Shown: positions 47,680 to 59,999, numbered from the stretch's first letter. The stretch is DNA of 64,000 nt from Protula sp. h YS-2021 (GCA_949752745.1 OX457032.1:16718720-16782719), one strand, 5' to 3'. Numbers and translations are program-made. Notes: generated by a model from the sequence alone, not told the origin.

Positions 47680-48430
47680 TCATCTATGACTATTTCTGAG
47701 TCAGCTCTTCATTACATTTACTCGGTATATCTCTCTGTCACGTCCTTCCATTGTTCTGTTAATAGGGCTAAACTTTATTTGATCTGAGGCATTAATCCTG
47801 CATACCAGTCCCCATTGTTCAAACATTTACAGAAAGTTCATGTCAGATGTACCCATTTTGTTCAAAAGGCGCAATTTTTAATGGGCTACACGTGCATATC
47901 TTGTGTTTCTTCGGTAAAGTGCAGAAAACTGGGCTTCCGCACTCATCTGTCAAATGTTTGTTAACGTTCCGGCCTTTAAATACCATGTGACCAAAGTCAA
48001 GTTACCAGAAATTTATTCAGAGCAGTTATATATTATCTGTAAAATGTATCCTCACTATTAGTCATAAATTTATTCTGTACATCCACAATATGTAACTTTT
48101 GGTCTTTTCTGTGCTTTTTGAAATATCAGTTCAAAAGTGTTTTTATTATTGTCCCTTTTTTATGTTTCACATAAAAAACTGTGCTTCCTGTGGGCAAACA
48201 AATGCCAGTTATTGCTAGAGATTTGTGGTTATTTCCGTGTTCTTTTCTTTTGAAGAAAGTGTGACATAGAAGTTGTATATCATTACCGTTGTGCTTTGAG
48301 GGTCGTTAGCAAATGCCAGATAAAGAAAGGGTCGTTGAATCTCGCACAAAGTCGCTATAGATGTGCCTCAAAGCGAGCGCAACTGACTTGCATATCGTTA
48401 TCTAGCAAGGAATTGAAGGGGTACATCTTA
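47680..48430 (+). repeat. dispersed repeat family A, third forward copy
   Basis: Homologous to 16260-17045. Shared landmarks are cataccagtccccattgttcaaacatttacagaaag, cttccgcactcatctgtc, ggcctttaaat, tacatccacaat and ggtcgttgaatctcgcaca followed by aagtcgc. The join at ctcgcacaaagt is uninterrupted here. That makes 16969, not 22576, the unoccupied version of the hAT target. Confidence 0.8.
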
Positions 48431-48904
48431 AGGTTAACTTGTTTAACGACTAGCGGCCACCTTTCAGTGCCGGATAAAAAGAAGTATAGCAAAACATGTT
48501 TGCAGCGACCACATTCTAGACCCTGACAAAAAGACGTAGAGTAGGCACATTTTATGGTGACCACATTCCACTTTGTCAAACCTGCACGTGGAGTTTATAG
48601 GAATTGAGGATTAAGATACCCACAAGTCAGGTTAGGTACCCCCCTCCCTTTCCCAATAAAGGTGATTGAGGTGTTCGGTATACGGTTGTTGGTGTGCACT
48701 GGCCTGTCTTATTTTTCCCCAACTATCACTGCTACAAAAGTGTTCTTATAGCATTATTGTTGTTCTTACTATAGCATTTAGCTAATTTCTAGTTCGACGA
48801 CGAAACTGTCAGCAAAAATGATAAGATATTTGCTTTCTTTTGTATGAACTTGTTTAACTATATAAAAAACCATTATTTCTAGTCAGTTTGGGGAGGCAGT
48901 GTCG

Positions 48905-51900
48905 ATGCTGACTATAAGAACTAATGTCGCAAATGGTTGTGCGAGGTGCCGTTTCAGGTAAGTAATTTTTTTTCTTGAGTCATGCTCTGAAAATGTACAA
49001 AACCATATGCTTTATGTTTAGTGCAACACGCCTTTTAACCCAGCCGACTTCGTCGGACTGGGTTAGTCTTATCACTATAGGGGACTTGAATGTATCTGCG
49101 TATGTTCGTATGTTTAACTTTTTCTTTAAAATGCTACTCCTCCTATATTTTGCTCCAATCGTTTCGATATTACGCAGAAATGTTCCCTGGGTGGTCCCCC
49201 ACCTGGCTATTACTTTTTTTGACGATTAACGAAAAACTGACAAAATGGCGGCACTTTTTGTGCCCGTTATGACCCAGGTTTAAAATGCTACTCCTCCTAC
49301 AGTTTTATCCCAATCGTTCAGATGTTACGCAGGGATATTCCCCAGGGGTTCGCCCACTAGGCTATTATTTTTTTCGCGGTTCGCCAAAAACTACCGAAAT
49401 GGCGGAACTTTGAAGTCTTTGCAAAAACTGGAAAATGGTAGTAAATAACTGAATAATGGTCAAACCATTCATTTCTCTCAGTCTTTTTCAAATAGTTATA
49501 TAAAATTTTAATCGAAAGTTTCTCAGGTACTTCTGCATCTGGACTTTGCTTTTTTTTCGCAAATGACAAAAAAAAAAAAAAAAATGCCGAAATGGTGGAT
49601 TTTTTAAAATTTTGTAAAATTGTGTAAATGTCGGTAAATACGCGAATCGTCAAAACCCAACCTCTCCAACATCCCTTTTCGGGTAGCTTCCAAATTAGAA
49701 TTAAACGCATTTTACATACTTCATTTATTGGCCTAACAGTATTCGCTTCAGAGGTTTTCTCTCTTTCCTTGTTTCGTAACTCGGCTGAGGTCATGTCCAT
49801 GGACATGATTGTTCAGTTTTCTGTATGAGTGATGCAAATTTTTTTATTTATAAGTCAGAAATAGACAAGCTGTGAGAACAAAATATTTATTTATTTAATA
49901 CATGTGCGATTCTATGACCCAAACCACACGGCTAAACTCGTCAATCAATTTTAATATTGAGTGGAAAAAGGACTTCGACAGACTTTACCAATAAACTAAT
50001 CATCTTGTATATACGGTGTCTGTTGTATGTGTTGTGTATGTTGTATATGTTTTTTTTTTGGTGTATTAAGGCAACAGCTAAGTGCGGACTAAAACGTTAC
50101 GATTCTTAAATGGAGCACTTTCTTATATGCTGTTTTCAGACCAGCTGGATTAAGTATTGGGTGTATTTCTTCCTTCCGATTGCGTTGATTTTAATACTAA
50201 CTTTAGTAATTTGTGCAATTTCAAAGTTAATTTCCTGTGTTAACTAGGAAGAGCGTTGGACTGCCCATTGTTACGCGAAGATTTAAAAGCACTTGCCATT
50301 ATGATACCCTGGGAATCCCGAGAACAGCTTCGCAACAAGACATTAAAGAAGCATATATTAAGCAGTGCAAGTTGGTAAGGACATGTTTGCGGCTTATTGC
50401 TCAGATCTAACCTTGATACATCTGACGACTTGGCTCATTTAGTCAAAAAATAATTCAACAATACTTTCCAAACATTTGCCCGAAAACAATATTGAATATT
50501 CTTGTTTAAAAATATAATTTGAGTAACCTTTGTTCTTTATAAAAGGGGACTGGACAAGTCGTACCCAAGACAGGCCGCACCCAAAATGGACAGGTCGTAC
50601 CCAAAATTTTGTGGACAAGTCGCACCCACGCGTGAACAAGTCGTACCAACGAAAAAAAAATCTGACAGTACTTTGTACTTCTGCTTTGCAACAAATTGAT
50701 GAATGATTATATGTCTTATATAATTTTTTTATATGTTTATTAATTTAGCTACACATTTCCTTAGTTTATTTTCAGTTATATACACTGGGATAAATCCCAT
50801 AACTTGCTTGCAAATACAACGAGATTAATCCACCTGAAATTGCAGGTCTTCTGTCGATTAAAAAATGGTCTCTACATTTGCATTTCACACACCACAATTT
50901 GGTTATAATCATGCTGGCATCACCGCATGAACTCGGCCACCTCAGACCGCGGCAACTTAAATTTCTACTTGTTAGTGAAGCGACTGTGCCACGAAGCAAC
51001 TATAAAGCAGGATGAATAGATCAAAACATGTGAAAAAACTGAATGTATCAAAGACATGTGAAAAATACTGGATAAATTCAGGACATTGTTTGTTCACAGA
51101 CTTGCAGTTTCAGGTGTATTAATGTCATTGTCCTCTGTATGCAGGCTATAGGATTTATCCCAATGTATGTATCTGAAAATAAACTGAGAAAATATGTAAA
51201 TAAGTTAATGAACATATAAAATAAATTACATAAGACATATTATCATTCAGCAGTTTGTTACAAATTAGAAGTAGAAATTACTGTCAAAAAGTATTTTTTT
51301 GTGAGTACGACTTGTCCACAAAAGTTTGGGTGCGACCTGTCCAATTTGGGTACGACCTGTCTTGGGCACGACTTGTCTTGGGTACGACTTGTCTATAAAC
51401 CTTTATAAAAGTTATTAAAAGAAAAGAACTAGTTGACATTTGTGATAGCAGAACTGTTGTTTGCTCCCTAAAACACAAGTTCTATAGTTTAAACTCTGTT
51501 TTACTTTTCCGAATGTTGATGTACGAGTGCAATTTCTAGAGCATCATTGTTTAAACTTTTATGTTTTAGAAACACCCTGACAGAAATCCTCTTGATGAGC
51601 AAAGTCATAAAGATTTCATTGCTGTTAGTGAGGCGTATGAGGTGCTGCGTAACCCAGAACACCGGAGACTGTACGACCAAAAACTATCGGCAAATCGAGC
51701 AGCACGATCGAATTTTTATCACGATACCAACAGAAATGACTATCACCACAATGACTTTAAGATGCATCGAAAAACGCGAACAAGTGGGCGCACATCGCAC
51801 CGGTGGCATAGCGAAGGTGCGGGTTACGAAGCGTGGCGACATCGGCATCGCGATGAATATGAAGAAAAGTGGAGGCGAGATTACGAGACCTGGATCAAGC

Positions 51901-54013
51901 AACAACAGTGGGGTGGCTGGAGGACTAATGACAGAGATTACAGAAACGCGAAGAGGTGCACAAACTCTATACATTTTTGTACCATTTGTTTATTCCATAA
52001 CTTAACATGTTATCTGATTACACACCTATGTGCAGATGATATCTCGATAGAAAAATGCATTGATGCGTACCGTACTTAACGACATATAATACGCGGCTTA
52101 TACACCGTATTTTCGTTCAAAACATCTTTCTGCGCCTTATATGCTATGCCTCATTATATGCCGTTTTGCTTTGAAACAAGGTAATTTTGCCCTTTTTTAC
52201 CGCGGTTTCAGTAAATATTTCTTGATGTTGAAAGCACTAAAATCACGAACAAATGTTCGATGTATATACTCTGCCAAATATCGTACTACATTTGGTAAAA
52301 ACTGACTCCCCCAGATAAGAAACTGAAAGCAAGACGACATTTAGGCGCAGAATAAATTTATCGTAAAATTAGGTGCGCGTTATATGCTGTTGCACCTTAT
52401 ATGTCGTTTTCCTTCCAAAATTGGCGATTTGGATCTGTCTGCTTCTTGTATGCGGGGCGCTTTAATTACGGTATATTTTTTTCAGAACTGAAACATCAAC
52501 TGAGAGGGAGCAGTTCGACTTCGGTGCCTTTGATAACGATGAGATTATGTGGACGTTTTTCTCAGGCGTTGTTCTGTGCACCGTCTTTATAATCTTCTTC
52601 TCACACACTGCAGCGTAAGTATTTATTTAACCAAGTGAGACCTTGCTTAGATGCATTTACTTGTTTCTTCAGCGACTTGTCCGTCTTCTGTCTCAAGTAC
52701 CTCTGTAAATCAGTTTCACAATGGTGCTGCTCCAACAATTGTTGTCAAACTTCCTTTAATTGTTAAAGAAATATCACTTGGATGGTGCATTTTTGGCGAT
52801 CGGGCTAAGACTTTCTAATTTTCTAGCAATTATCTTCAACACCTGAGTGTTGTTTGTTGTTGAGCCAAAGCTGAAAAATTTTGGGCAAGATTATTTGAAT
52901 ATTTGCATAAAAATGTTGTTTCTCCAGTGCGATTGATTGACCACATATAGATGTGGCAAACATGCAAACATAGTTTATAAATTGAGCGAAATGGGCCAGC
53001 ATGTGTTTCCATTTTTTACTGGCCTGCGACTAGAAAAGTTACTCCAAAAATAGATGTTCCTGAGTATGATGAACAGGCATCAGGTTTTTAACGTAATAGA
53101 AAATTAGAGAGTGGGCGTTCAAGAAAACGCGAAATAGTTGATGTATATAATCAGCCAAAGAAAGTACAAGGAACATTGAAGAAAAACTGCCCAGAGCCAT
53201 AAATGTAAATGAAGGGGTGAGAGATGATGCGTTCCACTTCTAATTCAGGAAGCAAAAGCCGATATAGTAAGTGCATGGAAAAGAAATTAATTTCTTTAGG
53301 CAAAAAAAAAACACACACACACACAAAAGGAAGAAGCTAGAGATTCATAGCTTTCGTTCTTAGCTTTGCCATATTGTTCTATGAAAAGTTTCATTAATTT
53401 TTTTTGTATTTGCAGCCCGTTGTATATAGATTCTCAAAGAAGAGCTGTAGACAGGAAGAATATGACGTCACAGGCTACTGGGCATACGCAAGAAGGGGAG
53501 AGAAGTTCAAACAGCGATGCACATGTTTCTGCTGATACGCGTGCCACAAGTGATGCGCCTGCCCCGGTTGATGCTCATGTCACACGCACTACACGTGTTC
53601 CAGACAGTGAGCACGCCGGAACGTACCAGTCACAAGCCGTAAATACTGCAGAAGAACAAACCATTTTCGAAAATGAAGGCGACTGCAAAGTTCTAACAGA
53701 TATTCCTCGTTCTGAATATCTCGCAGAAAATTGCTTGCTGCATAGTGCAGTTCATGAACACGCAAGGATTGAAACAAAGAGCGTGCAAAGCAAAAGGCCC
53801 ATGGAAAGTCTTAAAAAACAAAATACCAGTGATCCTTTTCTTAAGTTTGCTTGTTTGTCTTCGTTTATTCTGTTGCAGTACAGCCTTTATGGTCGGTTAA
53901 AACAAAACAAAGTAGTGGCGGTTAGTAGGTTTACGACGAATTATTGCCAGCCGACACATACGTTGCTTATGATTGTTATCATTTTTTATTTCGCCTGGTT
54001 TCGTCATCTATGA
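48905..54013 (+). CDS. mitochondrial-type J-domain membrane protein (DNAJC4-like)
   Basis: Exons: 48905-48957, 50248-50374, 51570-51955, 52486-52614 and 53416-54013. All junctions are GT-AG and in phase; the product is about 430 aa. The N-terminus (MLTIRTNVANGCARCRFR, then IVTRRFK) is basic with no acidic residue, like a mitochondrial presequence. The J domain follows at about residues 35-100: YDTLGIPRTASQQDIKEAY, the catalytic HPD at residues 62-64, and FIAVSEAYEVLRNPEHRRLYD. A charged, Arg/His/Trp-rich middle part leads to a transmembrane segment (about 211-229, WTFFSGVVLCTVFIIFFSH). The C-terminal part is acidic and Ser/Thr-rich. J proteins stimulate the ATPase of an Hsp70 partner. Domain order suggests DNAJC4, but this tail is much longer; the final 60 or so residues, ending in a hydrophobic stretch, may be read-through of an unrecognised donor. 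Confidence 0.8.
49037..49812 (+). repeat. hairpin-ended dispersed repeat in DnaJ intron 1
   Basis: It starts with an imperfect palindrome, aacccagccgacttcgtcgg then actgggtt (12-bp stem, one bulge). It continues with ttagtc-tatcactatag, aatgctactcctcctata...ttttgctccaatcg and gacaaaatggcggcac. The end is ctcggctgaggtcatgtcc atggacatg. A second copy is at 54546-55300. It is non-coding; a 149-codon minus-strand ORF inside it has no recognisable domain. Confidence 0.85.
50546..51400. mobile_element. fold-back (long-TIR) element in DnaJ intron 2
   Basis: The arms 50546-50808 and 51139-51400 are inverted repeats of about 262 bp with moderate divergence. The outer 100 bp of each arm is itself made of repeated gacaagtcgtacccaa / gacaggtcgcacccaa words. 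An identical 11-bp ctttataaaag lies directly outside each end (50535-50545 and 51401-51411), as expected for a target-site duplication. The central loop of about 330 bp has no coding capacity. It is a non-autonomous element of unknown superfamily. Confidence 0.8.
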
Positions 54014-54214
54014 ATCGGTAACTACATAAAATATTCATCTAAAAATGTAACATTTTTCACTGTAGATAAACTGCATTTTGTGAGTTTTTAAGAAATAGAT
54101 TTCAACCTTTCTTTGTTTTCATTCTCTTTTAACCCGAACACGAATGAAGTCAAGATGCCCCCCCCCCCACCCCAACCCCAGCAACACCACTCTGCGTTGC
54201 TCTTCTCCCCTTTT

Positions 54215-54545
54215 TTTAGACCAAGCGACTTCGTCGGGCTGGTCTTGTCACATCAGTACGAGGGCATCCGTCGTCTGTATGCACGTATGTAAACTTGTAC
54301 TAAAACGCTTCTTCTCTTTCAGTTTTGATCGAATCCCTTTTAAATTTTATAAGAATATTCCCTAGGCAGGGCTCTTTTGATTTTTTTTTTTGGCAATAAG
54401 CCAAAACTTGGCCAAATGGGGCGCATTTAATTTTTTTTTTTTTTGGTTGCCAATTTTCAGTAGCTTCTCCCACAATTTTGATCAGATTTTCTTTTAATTT
54501 TGCACAAATGTTCACTAAAAACCCTCTCTAGAAAAATCACTTTTT
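54215..54545 (+). repeat. diverged hairpin-ended repeat
   Basis: It begins with the palindrome agaccaagcgacttcgtcgg then gctggtct, the same design as the aacccag repeat but with different outer bases. The body has ttttgatcgaatcccttttaaattttataagaatattcccta and aagccaaaacttggccaaatgggg. It abuts the next copy at 54546. Confidence 0.7.
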
Positions 54546-55300
54546 AACCCAGCCGACTTTGTCGGACTGGGTTAGTCGTATCACTATAGTGGGTTAGTCG
54601 TATCACTATAGTGGGCTTGAATGTATGTGCGTATGTTAAACTTTTTCTTTAAAATGCTACTGCTCCTACAGTTTTGCTCCAATCGTTTTGATATTATGCA
54701 TGAATGTTCCCTGGGTGGTCCCCCACCTAGCTATTACTTTTTTTGACGATTGACGAAAAACTGACAAAATGGCGGCACTTTTTGTGCCTGTTTTGACCCA
54801 TTTTTAAAATGCTACTTCTACAGTTTTAACCCAGGGGTTCGCCTACAAGGCTATTATTTTTTTTTCGCGGTTCGCCAAAAACTGCCGAAATAGCGGAACT
54901 TTGAAGTTTGGCAAAAAACTGGAATAAATCATTAAATGGTAGTAAATAACTGAATTGTCAAACCATTCATTTCTCTCAGTCTTTTTCAAAGAGTTATAAA
55001 ATTTTAATCGAAAGTTTCTTGAGTGCTTCTCCACCTGGACTTTGCTTTTTTTGCAAATGACGGAAAATGCCGAAATGGTGGAATTTTAAAAATTTTGTAA
55101 AATTGTGTAAGTGCCGGTAAATACGTGAATCGTCAAAACACAACCTCTCTAACGTCCCTTTTTGGGTAGCTTCCAAATTCAAATTAAATGCATTTTACAT
55201 ACTTGATTTTTTGTTGGCCTAACAGTATTCGTTTCAGAGTTTTTCTCTCCTTCCTTGTTTGGTAACTCGGCTGGGTCATGTCCTTGGACATGCTTGTTTG
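54546..55300 (+). repeat. hairpin-ended dispersed repeat, second copy
   Basis: Homologous along its length to 49037-49812. It carries a local 22-bp duplication of gggttagtcgtatcactata gt just after the terminal hairpin, and several small deletions. It is non-coding. Confidence 0.85.
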
Positions 55301-56510
55301 GTGATCCACCAAATAGGGAGAGGGGGGCGGGGGGCTCGCACTTTTTTCTAAATTTATTGGTAGCAAATTTTTAAAATGCGTTTCCTCCTATAATTTGGAT
55401 CGGATGCCTTTCCAACTGTGTGCGATTGTTCTCTAGCTGATTCTCCTTGAAAAATTGGTTCATTTTTTTTTTGGCAAGCCACATAAAATGAGCCAAATGG
55501 GGGAGGGAGCATTTATAAAATTTTATAGCCGATTTTCAAAATACTTCTTCTTTTCTTCTGAAATTTTGATTGGATTACCTTCAAATTTTGCATAAATGTT
55601 CACTAGGTTGCATATAATTTTTTAGAAACTACTTTTCATAATGCTTCTACTTCCACAATTCCAAAACTTTGCATAAATGTTCAGTAGGCTGTATTTATTT
55701 ATTTCCTTTCAGAATTTTTGTAGAATTTTGCATAAATATTCACTAACCTATAGTCTTTTGATAATTCTTTTTGGGCAATCCACCGAAAACTGACCAAATG
55801 GGGGTATATTTAAGTTTTCGGTAGCCAATTTTCAAAACGGTTTTACGTGGCAAATTTTTCAAAATGCTTCTGCGACCACTTCTACTTGGAACGGATTCCT
55901 TTCAAATTTTGCACGAAAATTTAAAGTGTGTTTCTTGAAATTTTTTGGCGATCCGCCAAATATTGGCCAAATGGGGGACATGTTAAAATTTTTTTCGCAG
56001 CCAATTTTCCAAAGGTTTCTTCTTGTACAATTGTGATAGGATTGCCTTCAGATTTTGCTTAAATCTTCACCAGGCTTTCGCTGGAGATGTGACTTTTTGG
56101 CGATCCACCAAAAATTAGCTGAATAGGTTGGGACGGCATTTTGCAGTAACCAAGTTTCGAAAGGCCTCTCACAAATTGAAGCACATTGTCCTTTTGAAAT
56201 CCAGTCCTTCTGCCAGGTTACCCACCACCAGGGGTAGGGGTGGAATCATATACCAACTGTTTACCATGACTTTTTCAGACGAATCCTTAATTCGGAGAGC
56301 TAATTTTGAATTAATACCCCCATTTTTACCCAAATGCTGAGTACATTTATTTAAAAAGCCTTTATATGGGAAACGAAAAGCACTGAATGAGAATTACCCC
56401 CTCAATACCTTTTAACGAAATTGGCACTTCTCATGAACCGTTTTTTTTCGGGGTTTTTTTTTTTTGGATACGCAAAGTAACACAGATGATACCAATAGGC
56501 CCCCTGGCGA
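55301..56510 (+). repeat. cluster of degenerate related repeat units
   Basis: Several diverged units of 100-200 bp share ttttgcataaatgttcacta-g, gat-cgccaaa--ttggccaaatggggg and attttcaaaatgcttcttc words. They look like remnants of the same family as 54215-55300. The last 240 bp (about 56270-56510) is also homologous to 58680-58920. Confidence 0.65.
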
Positions 56511-57239
56511 GAAGTCTAATTTAATTTATTTCAAGACGCAATGTACACAATGTACAAATGCTTCTTGCTTTTAAAGACGGAGTCCTTTTATCGTTTTTAC
56601 TTTTTGAAATGTTATTTACTTAATTTTATTATTGTGACCATGCGAAATGAAAACTTTAAAAACAAAATACATATTTCTATTTTTTTCATTTTGGAATGAA
56701 ATTATTTGCTTTTGATTTCTTTCGGATTCATTCCTCTCCTCTCTTAATTGCATTCAATAATAAGTTGCTAAAAATTACAAAGTTTATTTACAGAGTAGTG
56801 AAAGCGAATGGTAGGTTTTGAGCCGATGTTAAAGAGTAGTAAAAGCCTTGGTACGAATTGTGTTACTATGCTTGTGCAAAAACGCGGAGAAAGGAGACAA
56901 AACCATGATATAAGGCGTTGCCAAGAAAGGTTATAACATGGGTTTCGAAATATTGTAATACCATAATACTGTTTTATGCCATGGAAAATCCGAACAAACA
57001 AAAAACCTTTCAAGGCCTATCTAATAAAACACCAGAGAGGGGTCTACAGACCTTAACAAAGTCTACAGACTACAGTGTACAGACCTTCTTTCAAAATATT
57101 TCTTATGATCTCCCCTGCAACCGTCATCCAGCATGAATATCACAGTACCCAATAAATTTCAATAAATATTTTGTATCTGCAGAAAAAATCCTAAAATTTA
57201 TGCTGAATATTAAGGTGTATTTGCAACGCACATGCTGTT

Positions 57240-57990
57240 GAAATGATTGACGATTAATACAAAGCAGCAGATGAGGGCAATGATGTCAGAATTGTGCTAT
57301 TAGACCAGCATTCGAGAAAGTTAACTACAGCATGCTACTACAAAAGTTATGAACGCTCCATTGTATTAAGGTGGCTATCATCACCTCTCACAAACAACAC
57401 AAGAAATGAAAATAAGCAATTATAGATTGAGTTACACAAACATAATAGGTGCAGCACCTCAAGGACCGTTTTGGTATATGAAATGTTTTTATGCCATGAT
57501 AAAGCACCTGGTGTCGCCCTTTAACCCCTCCAAGTATGTAGATGACAGCACGCTCTCCCAAATTCCTCAGAAAAGTGACAGACACAAGCCGGCTTTACTA
57601 AAGACATAAATTGGAATAGCTCAATGAACAGCAAACAACAATATGAAAATAAACAACACAAAGACGAAGAGCAAATAGGAATATAGGAAGACCTGAAACC
57701 TGTAAAAATCGCAAACTGAGTCACAGAAAGAGTCAAATCCATAAAGCTACGGAATATCTGTACAAGATGACATAAAATGGGATAAACACATAGAGAGCAT
57801 CACAAAGAAATCCCGCACAAAATTGTGCTTCCTAACTCAGCTGAAGAGATCTGGTCCTCAAAAAGGAGACATTCTAAACTTCTACCAAGCACCTGTTAAG
57901 ATTCAAACTTGAATACGCAGCGCCAGCTTGGGGTGCAGATATTACATAGAAATAGTCAAACACCCTTAAACAGTTCTAAAAGACAGCCCG
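57240..57990 (+). pseudogene. LINE (non-LTR retrotransposon) reverse transcriptase remnant
   Basis: Conserved reverse-transcriptase motifs occur in order but in shifting frames. About 57281-57352 reads VRIVLLD then AFEKVNYSMLLQKL, a motif of the KAFDxV type. 57451 onward reads GAAPQGPF. 57531 onward reads KYVDDSTL, the YVDD catalytic centre. About 57745-57895 reads DDIKWDKHIESITKKSR and LCFLTQLKRSG. 57908 onward reads LEYAAPAWGAD. Multiple stops and frameshifts show it is long dead. The order fits the C-terminal half of a LINE ORF2. Confidence 0.75.
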
Positions 57991-59980
57991 AAAAATAGAC
58001 AACCCAGAAGTACCTACGGACAATCATTGCAGTCATTAATCATCAAAAATTAGACTAAAAACGCTAGTTTTTTATCTAAATTTAAAACGAAAACGATAAA
58101 ATAAAAAACTGCTCCCAGAAGCAAATCGATCGGCATTAAGAAATACACATCAAGAATTTCTAAAAAATACCCTATCCCCAACATTAATACGACCCAATGC
58201 AAAAATTCTTTTCAATCCTTACTCCCTGTGCAACTTTCACTGACCTTTATTCAAGACTGACTTTCATCTATTTACTTTTTAGAAGCTATTAAAGTACACT
58301 TATGTATTTTAGCAATAGAGCAAGTAGGACTTAATAATCCACGAAGGTACTGCGACATATAGATCATAGTACATTATTATTTGGTAGCATAAGATGAAAA
58401 AAATGTACTGTAAATGAATTCTACTAATTTTTAGGAAGAACTGGACTGCTTCGACCAGAAAAAGTAAACCTTTGCTCTCATCAAACAGCCGGGTCATTGA
58501 ACTCATAAATTTTAAGTTAAAATTTGAAAACTGACTCAACCCGGTGTACAAAATTTCTAGCAAAAGCAAAAAAATCAAAAGTAAAACTCGAGTGTTAAAA
58601 AAATGGAAGTGCAAAAATTTCCGGAGGGAGTACTCACATGCTAACTGCATACCATGCCTGTATATAGCTTTTTAAAACGACCTCTAAACGAGGAGCACTA
58701 ATTTTGAAATAAAACCCCTTTTTCAGCCAAAAAGCTTCGAAAGAATCCCTTACTTTTATAGGAAACGCAGAGTGCACATGACAAATACCCCATCCCCTTT
58801 TAACGAAATTAGCACTCAGAGCGGACTGTGTCTGGCATCAAAATTACGCCCAGTACCCCCTCTCTTTTTTGTGGGACACGCATGGTAACACATGATACCA
58901 AGTGTTCCCCAGGGGGGAAATTACCCAGTTGAGAAAAACTGGTAGTGAAAGTAGCACTTCAGAGCACATCATTGTTTCATTCAATCCTTCGGCGCTCTCG
59001 CTCCCATTACTAAACTTACTTTACGAAAAAAAATTCCCCTGGTGAACGATTTTTTTTTCAAAATAGCAAAAGGACCGGAGCAGACAAGATTATTTTGTTT
59101 AGGCAAAGTATGATCACATTTTATCGTCGGCAGAGTCAATGTTCTTTTTGAAAATTGTATTAGAATCAAGATTATTTAAATTCTGTTCCTTATACAACTT
59201 AAATGCGTCTCGCATATAGTTGTTTATTTCTTTGATTTGTTTTTTGCTTAATACATCTATCCCTATCTGCATTAAGTATTGATAAGGTTTTTAGGTTGAA
59301 ATTGTTTTTACTCCTCGAACATTGTCATGTTAAAAACGTGTGTGTTCCTGTCAAAATCCACCACGATAATGAACTCATAACACTGGCAGTATATTATCTT
59401 TTCACACGTAATTTTACAATGAATTGAACGTGAAATTTAAATTAGCTAGACTACTTATCTTAGACTTCGGACATCTTATAATGTACGCTATCGGATCACT
59501 TTGTGAGCTCATAATGGAGTACATACCTCAGATTTTGTAGTCTATCAAAAGAAAAGAGGTCTCATCAAAATGAATGTGAAAACCAGTAATGCATTGAAAT
59601 TAGTTAATATTCTTAGCCGTGTAGCATAATAACATAGTTTTGAGAGCAAATGAATCTCTATCTGCGGTTGCAAGTTTCGAAATAAAAATATATCTCATCT
59701 AATATTGCCGAATATTGTAAATATTACATATTTTCGGCCTTATAAATTTCGGTACCGTAACAATAATTCTTGAAACAACCTTGTTGTTAAACATGTCGGT
59801 GTAAACAAAAAGGGAAAATGTGAACATTTTTCCGCGAGAAATCCAAAACATGGCTATGATGCACCTTGATTTCCCCCGCAAGAAGGGGTGGTTACATTAT
59901 GATGAGCTAGGGTAAGAACTGCAAATTTCTAGTATCACAACTGGGGAGAACGGTGCAGGTGCCTAATCACTTGGGTGCTC
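57991..59980. other. intergenic; no gene recognised
   Basis: About 58680-58920 is homologous to 56270-56510 (agctaattttgaa, cccttttaacgaaatt-gcact, ggtaacacatgatacca words), so the LINE remnant lies between two related repeat pieces. I saw nothing else supportable. Confidence 0.5.
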
Positions 59981-59999
59981 AAAACTAGTCCCAGCGGAC

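Noticed and set aside
49357..49806. 149-codon minus-strand ORF
   Set aside because: It is fully inside the hairpin-ended repeat. The second copy (54546-55300) breaks the frame into short pieces.
51547..52005. 152-codon plus-strand ORF starting before the DnaJ exon
   Set aside because: It is in a different frame from the HPD-containing exon 51570-51955, which joins its neighbours in phase.
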